From positions 1 to 33,797 of the forward strand of contig DAHUZQ010000050.1 of NCBI GenBank assembly GCA_027306495.1: a stretch of 33,797 nucleotides of DNA. Reading direction: 5' to 3'. The notes under the pieces are model-generated. The model saw only the letters and a list, made by a program, of their open reading frames with translations. It did not search any database and was not told the origin of the DNA. Positions 21,322-29,086 of the stretch are shown here, piece after piece; position 1 is the stretch's first letter; every line of letters begins with the position of its first letter. The position numbers and the translations under genes were made by a program. The stretch is from Actinomycetota bacterium (GTDB lineage Bacteria; Actinomycetota; Actinomycetes; Streptosporangiales; Streptosporangiaceae).

Positions 21322-21678
21322 TCAGTGTGAGGGCCGGCCCAGGTCCGGATCCTTTGGCACCGGCAGGCCATGCTGGCGCAGCCGGGCGGCCCTGATGTCG
21401 TCGGCGTAGGTGGCCACGGTCAGGATGCTGCCCGACAGGATGAGGGCGACCATCATGGCGCTCACCCATGCCGGTGCCGGCAGCAACTCCGCGAGTATCG
21501 TCACGAGTACCGCGCAGACCGGGATGATCACCACCAGGTGCCTGATGACCGTCCGCCAGCGCCAGCCGGGATCGGTCAGTTCGTGCCGGACCCAGTGCAC
21601 GTTCTTGTCGGGCAGCTTGAACCCGAACGCGAACCGCAACCAGCCCAGTGGCCCAGGGTCACCGGGCAGCCGGGTCAT
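21322..21678 (-). CDS. Small two-helix membrane protein, DUF5313-like
   Basis: About 118 residues. The N-terminal part (PLGWLRFAFGFKLPDKNVHWVRHELTDPGWRWR) is conserved-looking and basic. It is followed by two transmembrane helices at about residues 47-64 and 69-87, and a short polar tail ending KDPDLGRPSH. This layout fits DUF5313, an actinobacterial family of unknown function. ATG 21678 is chosen because the same frame upstream, open to a GTG at 21795, is only Pro/Ala/Arg-rich. The stop lies four bases from the lpdA stop, so the two genes converge. The 276 bases to its right hold no gene I can recognise. Confidence 0.65.
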   Translation of the reverse strand: MTRLPGDPGPLGWLRFAFGFKLPDKNVHWVRHELTDPGWRWRTVIRHLVVIIPVCAVLVTILAELLPAPAWVSAMMVALILSGSILTVATYADDIRAARLRQHGLPVPKDPDLGRPSH

Positions 21679-21954
21679 CGGCGGGCCCGCCCGGCGGCCG
21701 GGCGCAGCGAGCACCTGGGGCCGCGGTCGCGGGGAGCGGGCAGGCGGCGCCACGACGGCAGGCGCCGCAGGGCGCAGGCGGCCCGCCGCCGGCACAGCCC
21801 GGCCGGCGGCCCGGGCCGTGACGGCGGATGAGGCTGCGGATGCATGCCCCCAGTCTGTCAGTTCGCGGCGGGTGCCCTCACTCAGCGGAGGTGGCGGGCC
21901 GCCGCGCCGGACCGGATGTTTGCCACGCCCGAATTGCCACGCCGCACCCGTGCC

Positions 21955-23721
21955 TCATCCGGAGATCTGGCAGATGACGCTCCCAGCGGCGATTGTCTGG
22001 CCGACCGCCACCGCCAGCCCAGCGACGGTCCCGTCCTTATGGGCGGTCAGCGGCTGTTCCATCTTCATGGCCTCGAGGACCACCACCGTGTCCCCGGCCG
22101 ATACCTGCTGCCCGTCGCTGGCGACGAGCTTGACGATCGTGCCCTGCATGGGGCTGGTGAGCGCATCACCGTCCGGCTGGCTTGGGCCACCGCCGCCCCG
22201 CCGCGCACGCACGGGCCGGCCGGGGCGCTGGTCCGGGGACCCGGAGGCGGCGAGCGAGCCCAGGCCGGCGGGCAGCACGACCTCGAGTCGCTTCCCACCC
22301 ACCTCGACCGTGATGCGCTCGCGGGCAGGCACCTGCTGGCCAGCCGGGACGCCGGCGGCGCCCTCGTATGGCGGCACCCCCCCGAACTCGGTCTCTATCC
22401 AGCGGGTATGGACCGAGAACTGGCCGGAGGCGAACGCCGGGTCCACCACGACCGCACGGTGGAACGGCAGCACCGTCGGCATGCCGCCCACCTCGAACTC
22501 GGCCAGTGCCCGGCGGGCCCGCTCCAGCGCCTGCTCGCGGGTGGCTCCGGTCACGATCAGCTTGGCGATCAGCGAGTCGAAGGCCTGTGGCACCGTCATT
22601 CCCTCGCGGTATCCGGCATCCAGGCGCACCCCCGGGCCGGCCGGCGGTCGCCAGGCGGTGATGGTGCCAGGCGCGGGCAGGAAGTTGCGGCCGGGATCCT
22701 CGGCGTTGATGCGGAACTCGATCGAGTGACCGCGCAGCGCCGGGTCCCCGTAGCCGAGTTCCTGCCCGTCGGCGATGCGGAACATTTCCCGCACCAGGTC
22801 CAGGCCGGACACTTCCTCCGACACCGGGTGCTCGACCTGCAGCCGGGTGTTCACCTCCAGGAACGACACGGTCCCGTCCTGGCCGATCAGGAACTCACAG
22901 GTGCCCGCGCCCACATAGCCGGCTTTGCGCAGGATCGCCTTGGATGCGGTGTAGAGCACCCCGGCCTGCTCCTGCGTGAGGAACGGCGCGGGCGCCTCTT
23001 CGACGAGTTTCTGGTGGCGGCGCTGGAGTGAGCAGTCCCGGGTGGATACGACCACCACGTTGCCGTGCGAGTCGGCCAGGCACTGGGTCTCCACATGCCG
23101 GGGCCGTTCCAGGTATCGCTCCACGAAGCACTCGCCCCGGCCGAACGCGGCCACCGCCTCGCGGACCGCCGACTCGTAGAGGCCGGTGATCTCGGATGCG
23201 GACCGGACTACCTTGAGTCCCCGGCCACCACCGCCGAAGGCGGCTTTGATCGCGACGGGGAAGCCGTGCCGGGCCGCGAACGCGTCGACCTCCTCCGCCC
23301 CGCTGACCGGGCCGTCGGTGCCGGGCGCCATGGGCGCGCCCACCATGTCGGCGATACGCCGGGCCGCCACCTTGTCCCCGAGTGCTTCGATGGCGGCCGG
23401 CGGTGGCCCGATCCAGATGAGCCCGGCGTCCAGGACGGCCTGGGCGAATGCCGCGTTCTCGGCCAGGAAGCCGTAGCCCGGGTGGACCGCGTCCGCTCCT
23501 GCCTGTGCCGCTGCCTTGAGGATCTTCTCGATGTCGAGGTAGCTCTCGGCGGCACTGGCGCCGCCGAGAGCGTACGCCTCATCAGCCATGGTCGTGTGGA
23601 GTGCGTCGATGTCCTGGTCGGAATACACCGCCACGCTGGCCAGGTCGCCGTCACGGCAGGCGCGCACGATCCGGACAGCGATCTCCCCCCGGTTGGCGAT
23701 GAGAACCTTGCGCACGGCCAT
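21955..23721 (-). CDS. accA: Acyl-CoA carboxylase alpha subunit (biotin carboxylase + biotin carrier)
   Basis: A 588-residue alpha chain that carboxylates biotin with ATP and bicarbonate, then hands the carboxyl group to the beta chain (AccD) to make methylmalonyl- or malonyl-CoA. Residues 1 to about 450 are the biotin carboxylase, with [13 protein letters not shown] at the N-terminus, GGGGRG in the ATP lid, [12 protein letters not shown] and the biotin-site RINAEDP. The C-terminal ~75 residues form the carrier domain, with the biotin-accepting Lys553 in EAMKMEQP. Length and domain order match actinobacterial AccA3/AccA2. ATG 23721 has AGGAG five bases upstream. The leader contains a long inverted repeat. 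accD5, accE and birA lie in the same window, giving all parts of the complex. Confidence 0.97.
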   Translation of the reverse strand: MAVRKVLIANRGEIAVRIVRACRDGDLASVAVYSDQDIDALHTTMADEAYALGGASAAESYLDIEKILKAAAQAGADAVHPGYGFLAENAAFAQAVLDAGLIWIGPPPAAIEALGDKVAARRIADMVGAPMAPGTDGPVSGAEEVDAFAARHGFPVAIKAAFGGGGRGLKVVRSASEITGLYESAVREAVAAFGRGECFVERYLERPRHVETQCLADSHGNVVVVSTRDCSLQRRHQKLVEEAPAPFLTQEQAGVLYTASKAILRKAGYVGAGTCEFLIGQDGTVSFLEVNTRLQVEHPVSEEVSGLDLVREMFRIADGQELGYGDPALRGHSIEFRINAEDPGRNFLPAPGTITAWRPPAGPGVRLDAGYREGMTVPQAFDSLIAKLIVTGATREQALERARRALAEFEVGGMPTVLPFHRAVVVDPAFASGQFSVHTRWIETEFGGVPPYEGAAGVPAGQQVPARERITVEVGGKRLEVVLPAGLGSLAASGSPDQRPGRPVRARRGGGGPSQPDGDALTSPMQGTIVKLVASDGQQVSAGDTVVVLEAMKMEQPLTAHKDGTVAGLAVAVGQTIAAGSVICQISG

Positions 23722-23726
23722 GTCTC

Positions 23727-23777
23727 CTCTCGGCAGCCGGCAAGCCCACTGGTGAACGGCTTCCCGGCTGCCGAGAG
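23727..23777 (-). repeat. 14-bp inverted repeat in the accA leader/promoter
   Basis: Exact arms CTCTCGGCAGCCGG (23727-23740) and CCGGCTGCCGAGAG (23764-23777) are separated by 23 bases. Reading the minus strand, the first arm overlaps the end of the TAGACT -10 box and the second runs into the accA ribosome-binding site. It could act as a paired operator or as an RNA hairpin occluding the ribosome-binding site. Confidence 0.8.
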
Positions 23778-23787
23778 TCTATTGACT
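23776..23787 (-). promoter_or_regulatory. accA promoter -10 region, AGTCAATAGACT
   Basis: On the minus strand this reads AGTCAATAGACT, identical over 12 bases to the guaB promoter region at 9627-9638. TAGACT (23781-23776) is the presumed -10 box. The likely transcription start is around 23769, about 48 bases before the accA ATG. No -35 was recognised. Confidence 0.5.
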
Positions 23788-23824
23788 TCTGCTGCGCCCA
23801 GCCGGCGGGGATCTCGGCGAATGG

Positions 23825-24331
23825 TCAGGCGTGCTGGCGTTCGTGCCGTAGCAGCCACTCCTTGCGGTCCAGCCCGTAGTAGTAGCCGCCCAGATGACCG
23901 GTGGCCCGCACGACGCGGTGGCAGGGGACCACGGGTGCAATGAGATTGGCGGCGCAGGCCGACCCGGCGGTACGGGCACCGCGGAGCAGGCCGGCCCGGC
24001 CGGCCAGCTCGTTGTAACTCACCGTGGTCCCGGCTGGCACCGCCCGCAGGGCTTGCCAGAGCAGTTTCCGGCCGGCGGAGCCGTGCTGGCGCACCGGCAG
24101 ATCGTCGATCGCGGTCAGATCTCCCTCGAAGTAGCCCAGCAGTGGCTTGACCGCCCATGGCAGGTCGGCGGCCATCATGGGCAGCGAGGCCAGTGGCGGT
24201 TCGAGCCGGGCACGCAGGTCACCCGCCGCGGCCGTGAAGCCGCAGCCAACGAGGGTTTCCCCGCAGGCGAGAACGGTGAGCGGGCCGACCGGGGTGGCAA
24301 GGGTCGCGGTGCGGATGTCGGCGGCTGGCAT
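23825..24331 (-). CDS. ogt: O6-methylguanine-DNA methyltransferase
   Basis: Suicide DNA-repair protein that takes the alkyl group from O6-alkylguanine or O4-alkylthymine onto its own cysteine. The active-site motif VVPCHRVV is intact with Cys137, preceded by the helix-turn-helix part (GTTVSYNELA) and the Asn hinge (ANLIAP). The 168-residue length is normal for Ogt. ATG 24331 has AGGAG six bases upstream and starts two bases after the alkA stop, so the two repair genes form one unit, as in M. tuberculosis (Rv1316c-Rv1317c). A longer frame upstream overlaps alkA and has no support. Confidence 0.95.
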   Translation of the reverse strand: MPAADIRTATLATPVGPLTVLACGETLVGCGFTAAAGDLRARLEPPLASLPMMAADLPWAVKPLLGYFEGDLTAIDDLPVRQHGSAGRKLLWQALRAVPAGTTVSYNELAGRAGLLRGARTAGSACAANLIAPVVPCHRVVRATGHLGGYYYGLDRKEWLLRHERQHA

Positions 24332-24333
24332 GG

Positions 24334-25887
24334 CTACTCCTGTTCGGTGTGGTGATCGGCGGTCCACAGGTGCATGACCGCGTAGGCACGCCAGGGCCGC
24401 CAGCGGTGAGCGCTGGCCTGCGGCATGCCCAGCCGTTCCAGCGCCCGGCGCACGCCGAGGTCGGTGCCGGGGAAGGCGTCGGGATGATGCAGGGCGCGCA
24501 TGAGGACGTACTGGACCGTCCAGTCTCCGATGCCGGGAATGTCCGAGAGTGCGGCGGCCGTCTCCTCAGGGTCCGCCCCGGGATCGAGCGTGATCGCCCC
24601 GCTCGCGCAGGCACCGGCCAGGGCGCGCAGGGTTGCCTGCCGTGCCGTGGTCAGGCCCAGCCCGGACAGGTCGGCTTCGGCGAGGTCGGTGGGCGACGGG
24701 AACAGCGTGCCCGGCAGGGCCGCCGCGCCTGCCGCCGTGACCGGCGTATCGGCGGGGTCCGGCAGCTCGCTGTTCGCTGCGGGCTCGCGGGCAGGGCTGT
24801 CTCCGGCAGGCGCCAGCGGCGTGCCGTACCTGGCCGCCAGTCTTGCGGCGAACGTCCGCGCGGCGCGCACCGAAACCTGCTGGCCGAGCACCGCGCGCAC
24901 GGCCAGTTCGAAGCCGTCGTAGGCGCCGGGCACCCGCAGACCGGGCCGCTGTCCGACCAGCGGGGCGAGCGCGGGATCGGCCCGGAGCACCCCGGCGATC
25001 GCGGCCGGATCGGCGTTGAGATCGAGCAGGTGCCGGCACCGCGAGACGACCTGCCCGACCCCACGCAGCCCGGGCAGGCGCGCGCGCAGCATGACTGTCC
25101 CCGATCCGGGATCGCCCGGCGCGGGCTCGTCCGCGGGCAGGCTGAGCTGGACGACAGCGGGGCCACCGGGCGTGCTGACCGTCCTGGCATATGTCTGGCC
25201 GGTGACGGTCTCCACGCCCGGTACGGCCCGCTCTGCCAGGAATGCGAGCAGCGCACTGGAGTCGAACGGCCGGCGGCAGGCCAGCCGCAGCGTGATCCAG
25301 TCACCCGCATCACCGGCGCGGGCCGCGGGCCGCCGATCGCGCAGGGCCGACGGCGCCACGCCGAAGGCCTCGCGGATGCTGTCGTTGAACTGGCGGATGC
25401 TGGCGAACCCGCTGGCGAAGGCGACGTCGCTGACCGGCAGGGCGGTCTCGGCCAGCAGCCGCCGTGCGGTTTGCAGCCGGGTGGTCCTGGCCAGCGCGAG
25501 CGGGGTCGCGCCCAGTTCGGCCAGCAGCAGCCGCCGCAGATGCCGGTCGGTGACCGCCAGGCGGTGGGCCAGTCCGGCCACGCCGTGCTCGTCCACGAAG
25601 CCGTCACTGATCAGCCGAAGGGCTCTGGCGGCGAGGTCGGCGCGGACGTCCCAGTCCGGGGAGCCGGGGCTGGCTTCGGGCCGGCACCGCCGGCATGCCC
25701 GGAACCCCGCGGCTTCGGCCGCCCCCGCGTGCGAGAAGAACCTGATGTTGGCGCGCCGGGGGGTGCGGGCCGGGCAGATCGGCCGGCAGTAGATTCCGGT
25801 GCTGGTCACCCCGGTGAAGAAGCGCCCGTCGAAGCGTGCGTCCCGGGCGGCGAGTGCCCGGTAGCAGGTGTCGAAGTCGAGCGTCAT
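24334..25887 (-). CDS. alkA: Ada/AraC/AlkA fusion: adaptive-response regulator and 3-methyladenine glycosylase
   Basis: A 517-residue three-part protein. Residues 1-75 are an Ada zinc domain with Cys34, Cys38, Cys65 and Cys68; Cys34 or Cys38 would accept methyl groups from DNA phosphotriesters. An AraC-type double helix-turn-helix follows at about 80-185 (LAVTDRHLRRLLLAELGATP and VAFASGFASIRQFNDSIREAFGVAP). Residues about 195-517 are AlkA: an AlkA_N domain, the HhH segment DIPGIGDWTVQYVLMRAL and the catalytic Asp476 in FPGTDLG. It thus senses alkylation damage, probably activates its own operon with ogt, and excises alkylated purines. ATG 25887 follows TTGAATTGAGGG. An insertion rich in Pro/Ala/Ser lies at about 355-395. 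Confidence 0.95.
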   Translation of the reverse strand: MTLDFDTCYRALAARDARFDGRFFTGVTSTGIYCRPICPARTPRRANIRFFSHAGAAEAAGFRACRRCRPEASPGSPDWDVRADLAARALRLISDGFVDEHGVAGLAHRLAVTDRHLRRLLLAELGATPLALARTTRLQTARRLLAETALPVSDVAFASGFASIRQFNDSIREAFGVAPSALRDRRPAARAGDAGDWITLRLACRRPFDSSALLAFLAERAVPGVETVTGQTYARTVSTPGGPAVVQLSLPADEPAPGDPGSGTVMLRARLPGLRGVGQVVSRCRHLLDLNADPAAIAGVLRADPALAPLVGQRPGLRVPGAYDGFELAVRAVLGQQVSVRAARTFAARLAARYGTPLAPAGDSPAREPAANSELPDPADTPVTAAGAAALPGTLFPSPTDLAEADLSGLGLTTARQATLRALAGACASGAITLDPGADPEETAAALSDIPGIGDWTVQYVLMRALHHPDAFPGTDLGVRRALERLGMPQASAHRWRPWRAYAVMHLWTADHHTEQE

Positions 25888-26000
25888 GCCCTCAATTCAA
25901 CCTCTGGTCACAGACGTGTGCTGGCGGGAAACGGACACGATGGCCGGCGCACCGCCCGGGCCGGCCGGCTAGCGCGTCGCCGGGCCCCGGCGGGGGCCGG

Positions 26001-26282
26001 TCAGGGCCGGCCGGACGCTCGCCACGCGCCGCAGCCGTGGCTGACCGGCAGGCGCAGGGCGCGCGACCGGTCCGCCCAGCCGCCCTTACGGGTGGTTCGG
26101 GTGGCCGCACCGCGCCGCGCGGTGACCCGGTGCTCCGCCCCGGCGGTCAGCCGAGCCGTCAGCGCCACGGTGACAGCGGCGATTTCCTCGGCCGACGGGT
26201 CGCCCGCGATGATCTCGAAGGTGGCCGGCCCGCCGCCCGCAGTGGGCCGCGAACAGTCCTCACCCGGATACCCGTTCACCAT
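26001..26282 (-). CDS. accE: Acyl-CoA carboxylase epsilon subunit
   Basis: A 93-residue small subunit that binds the AccA-AccD complex and raises its activity in Streptomyces and mycobacteria. The pattern is typical: a short variable N-terminus, a helix with FEIIAGDPSAEEIAAVTVALTA, a basic linker, and the conserved C-terminal WADRSRALRLP...GCGAWRASGRP, the signature of AccE/PccE. ATG 26282 has GGAG only three bases upstream; the next codon, GTG 26279, has a better six-base spacing and could be the true start. The usual actinobacterial place for accE is directly after accD5; here the NYN-domain gene lies between them. A 17-base tandem repeat fills the leader. Confidence 0.88.
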   Translation of the reverse strand: MVNGYPGEDCSRPTAGGGPATFEIIAGDPSAEEIAAVTVALTARLTAGAEHRVTARRGAATRTTRKGGWADRSRALRLPVSHGCGAWRASGRP

Positions 26283-26297
26283 GATCTCCAGGGTAGG

Positions 26298-26384
26298 GGA
26301 ACGGGTGGGATAGCGGGGAACGGGCGGGAAGCTGGAACGGGCGGGAAGCTGGAACGGGCAGCGGTCAGGAACGGCCGCTGCCGA
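26298..26384. repeat. 17-base tandem repeat, about five units
   Basis: Units begin with GGAAC at 26298, 26317, 26334, 26351 and 26368. The spacing is 19, 17, 17 and 17 bases. Units 2 and 3 are identical over 17 bases (GGAACGGGCGGGAAGCT) and the others are degenerate. The array spans the end of the NYN gene and the leader of accE. Confidence 0.85.
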
Positions 26385-27321
26385 TGCCGAACTCGCGGCG
26401 GACCCGTTCCCAGAACGCGTCGCGCAGCCACTCCCGTGCCTCCTGGTAGGGGCGCAGCGACAGGCCAAGCTCCTTCTCGGCCTCCACCAGGAGTTCCTTG
26501 TCGATGACGGGCGGCAGGATCGGGCCCGGCAGCAGATCGCGGATGTTGTCCTCGCCCCTGGTGAGTATCCACTTGTGGGCGACGTGCTCACCCGCCTCCT
26601 CGACGAGTTCCCGGTCGGGGCCGAGGCGGGCGACGGCCGCCATACCGTGCGCGGCCGGGGCGCGGGTGTGCTTGTGCCGGTCGCCGAACAACTGCGCGGG
26701 CGAGGGCACGGCGGCGGCGGTGAGCTGTGTGGGGGCGGTCTGCTCCGTCGCGGACACCACCCGCGTGAAGAACGGTTCGAGGAAAGACCGGTCCAGCACA
26801 TCGACCGTGTCGGCCTCCCAGACCAGCCGTTCGGCCTGGTTGGTGCCGAATGGCGGTTCCACGCCCCACAGATGGACACGGACGCCGAAGGCCTGTGCGG
26901 CCTCCACGGCGGGCACCATGTCCTCATCCCCGGCGATCAGCACGGCGTCGGTTATGGCCCGGTGCCTGGCCAGCGATTCCATGTCGGCCCTGATCTGGGC
27001 GTCCACGCCCTTCTGCTGGCCACGTGAATTGAGGTTGCCGAGGCGGAGCTTGACCCATGCCATCTGGGCGATGACCCGCTGGTCGATCGTGGGAACCCGG
27101 TCACGTGCCGCGTCATACCAGTAGACGCGGAGCAGTTCGCCCCGGAGCAGGCCGTCCGCGTGCCGGGTGAGGGCCTGGATGAGCTTGTCCGCGTCCACCC
27201 GGTAGTCCCGCCGGGCCGAGGTGCTGAACAGCAATTCGCCGGCGGCCGCGTAGATGTAACCGACGTCCACCATGATCGAATAGCGGGCGAGGATCGGGAG
27301 CGGGGAAGGGAAGTCCGTCAT
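26365..27321 (-). CDS. NYN-domain protein, probable ribonuclease
   Basis: A 318-residue protein with an N-terminal NYN (PIN-like, LabA-type) domain. The acidic active-site residues are Asp19 (SIMVDVGYIY), Asp107 (KGVDAQIRADM) and Asp132/Asp134 (IAGDEDMVPAV), in the order expected for a metal-dependent RNase. After about residue 175 there is a variable linker, then a C-terminal helical region (about 245-318) rich in charged residues that may bind RNA or a partner. The RNA target is unknown. The ATG has a TAGAGT box ten bases upstream on the minus strand, and the gene starts 29 bases after accD5, so it may be read both from that gene and alone. Confidence 0.85.
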   Translation of the reverse strand: MTDFPSPLPILARYSIMVDVGYIYAAAGELLFSTSARRDYRVDADKLIQALTRHADGLLRGELLRVYWYDAARDRVPTIDQRVIAQMAWVKLRLGNLNSRGQQKGVDAQIRADMESLARHRAITDAVLIAGDEDMVPAVEAAQAFGVRVHLWGVEPPFGTNQAERLVWEADTVDVLDRSFLEPFFTRVVSATEQTAPTQLTAAAVPSPAQLFGDRHKHTRAPAAHGMAAVARLGPDRELVEEAGEHVAHKWILTRGEDNIRDLLPGPILPPVIDKELLVEAEKELGLSLRPYQEAREWLRDAFWERVRREFGIGSGRS

Positions 27322-27350
27322 CGCACTAACTACTCTATGTTATCCGGTCG

Positions 27351-29018
27351 CTACACTGGGATATTGCCGTGCTTTTTGGGCGGATGGGCCTGCCGTTTGG
27401 TGCGCAGCGCGCGCAGCGCCCGGATGATCTCGGGGCGGGTTTCGGACGGTTTGATCACCGCGTCGACGTAGCCACGCTCAGCGGCGATGTAGGGATTGGC
27501 GAGGGTGTCTTCGTATTCGGCGACTCTGCGTGCGCGAAGTTCGTCCGGATCAGCCGCGGCGGCGAGTTCGCGGCGGTGGAGGATGTTCACCGCGCCCTGC
27601 GCGCCCATGACGGCTATCTGCGCTGTCGGCCACGCCAGGTTGATGTCACCCCCGAGGTGCTTGGAGCCCATCACGTCGTAGGCGCCCCCGTAGGCCTTGC
27701 GGGTGATCACGGTGATCTTGGGCACCGTCGCTTCCGCGTAGGCGTAGATGAGCTTGGCGCCCCGGCGGATGATCCCGCCCCATTCCTGGCCGGTCCCTGG
27801 GAGGAACCCGGGCACATCCACGAACGTCAGGACCGGGATGTTGAAGGCGTCGCAGGTGCGGACGAACCGTGCCGCCTTCTCGGAAGCGTCGATGTCCAGG
27901 CAGCCGGCCAGGTGCATGGGCTGGTTGGCCACCACCCCGACGCTGGCGCCCTCGACCCGGCCGAAACCGACCACGATGTTCTGCGCGAAGGTGGCGTGGA
28001 TCTCACAGAACTCCCCGTCGTCGAGCACGCTGGTGATGACGCGGTGCATGTCGTACGGCTGGTTCGCGGAGTCCGGGATGACGGTGTCCAGTTCGGAGTC
28101 GGCTGACGTTGTCTCCAGCAGCGGATCGGGGGTTCCCGGCGGGACGGGGGGGCCGGGGTGATCGGCGGGCGGGTCGTCGAGGTTGTTGGAGGGCAGGTAG
28201 GAGAGCAGTTCCCGGGCGAAGTCCAGGCAGTCCTCCTCGTCCCTGGCCCGGTAGTGCGCGACGCCGGACTTGGTGGCATGCGCGGCGGCCCCGCCAAGCT
28301 CCTCGAAGGAGACCTCCTCCCCGGTCACCGTCTTGATCACATCCGGGCCGGTGATGAACATGTGGGAGGTTTCCTCGACCATCAGGATGAAGTCGGTCAG
28401 TGCCGGCGAGTACACCGCACCACCCGCGCACGGGCCCATGACCAGGGAGATCTGCGGGATCACCCCCGAGGCGACCACGTTCCGGTAGAAGATCTCCGCG
28501 AACAGGCCGAGCGCCACGACGCCTTCCTGGATCCGGGCGCCCCCGCCGTCGTTGATGCCGATGACCGGGCAGCCGGTCCGCAGCGCGTGATCCATGACCT
28601 TTACGATCTTCTCACCATAGACCTCCCCCAGCGAACCGCCGAACACGGTGAAATCCTGGCTGTAGACGGCGACGGGCCGACCTTCCACGGTGCCGAAACC
28701 GGTCACCACCCCGTCTCCGTACGGCCGGTTCGCGGCAACCCCGAAGTCGGTCGCCCGGTGGCGGGCGAGTTCGTCGAATTCGGTGAATGAGCCGGGATCC
28801 AGCAGCCGCTCGACCCGTTCCCGCGCGGTCAGCTTGCCCTTGGCGTGCTGGCGCTCGACCGCCCGGGCCGATCCCGCGTGCAGCGCCTCGTCGCGGCGGC
28901 GCTGCAGATCGGCGATCCTCCCAGCGGTGGTATGCGGGTCACTCCCGCCCGGCAGCGGGCTGGCGCCGGCCAGGGCGGAGGTGAGTGGCTCCGCGGGGGC
29001 GGAGGCTTCGCTGCTCAT
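27351..29018 (-). CDS. accD5: Acyl-CoA (propionyl-CoA) carboxylase beta subunit
   Basis: A 555-residue carboxyltransferase that moves CO2 from biotin on AccA to an acyl-CoA. The N-terminal half has the crotonase-like [13 protein letters not shown] and [17 protein letters not shown] motifs (oxyanion Gly-Gly). The C-terminal half has [33 protein letters not shown] and [19 protein letters not shown]. The YDVMGS stretch, with Asp, resembles PccB/AccD5 enzymes that prefer propionyl-CoA, but I cannot prove specificity. An N-terminal extension of about 30 residues is variable. A TAACCT -10 box ends seven bases before ATG 29018, facing a ppc promoter about 45 bases away. Confidence 0.95.
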   Translation of the reverse strand: MSSEASAPAEPLTSALAGASPLPGGSDPHTTAGRIADLQRRRDEALHAGSARAVERQHAKGKLTARERVERLLDPGSFTEFDELARHRATDFGVAANRPYGDGVVTGFGTVEGRPVAVYSQDFTVFGGSLGEVYGEKIVKVMDHALRTGCPVIGINDGGGARIQEGVVALGLFAEIFYRNVVASGVIPQISLVMGPCAGGAVYSPALTDFILMVEETSHMFITGPDVIKTVTGEEVSFEELGGAAAHATKSGVAHYRARDEEDCLDFARELLSYLPSNNLDDPPADHPGPPVPPGTPDPLLETTSADSELDTVIPDSANQPYDMHRVITSVLDDGEFCEIHATFAQNIVVGFGRVEGASVGVVANQPMHLAGCLDIDASEKAARFVRTCDAFNIPVLTFVDVPGFLPGTGQEWGGIIRRGAKLIYAYAEATVPKITVITRKAYGGAYDVMGSKHLGGDINLAWPTAQIAVMGAQGAVNILHRRELAAAADPDELRARRVAEYEDTLANPYIAAERGYVDAVIKPSETRPEIIRALRALRTKRQAHPPKKHGNIPV

Positions 29019-29025
29019 GATCCTC

Positions 29026-29031
29026 AGGTTA
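29026..29031 (-). promoter_or_regulatory. TAACCT -10 box for accD5, leaderless type
   Basis: On the minus strand TAACCT ends seven bases before the accD5 ATG. A GAGG sequence lies between but only three bases from the start, too close to act as a good ribosome-binding site. The spacing suits a leaderless transcript. Confidence 0.5.
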
Positions 29032-29074
29032 GCCGCGCGGGTGGCGTGGAGCGGTCCGGGCCGGCCGCGGGGTC

Positions 29075-29080
29075 TAGGCT
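29075..29080 (+). promoter_or_regulatory. TAGGCT -10 box for ppc, leaderless type
   Basis: TAGGCT ends six bases before the ppc GTG, with no ribosome-binding site. With the accD5 box on the other strand it forms a compact divergent promoter in a 68-base intergenic region. Confidence 0.55.
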
Positions 29081-29086
29081 GACCGC

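Noticed and set aside
24349-26313. 654-codon plus-strand frame opposite alkA
   Set aside because: Gly/Arg-rich with no recognisable domain; the minus-strand genes alkA and accE explain the region.
26298-26384. CRISPR array
   Set aside because: The units are directly adjacent 17-base repeats without spacers, and no cas gene is present.
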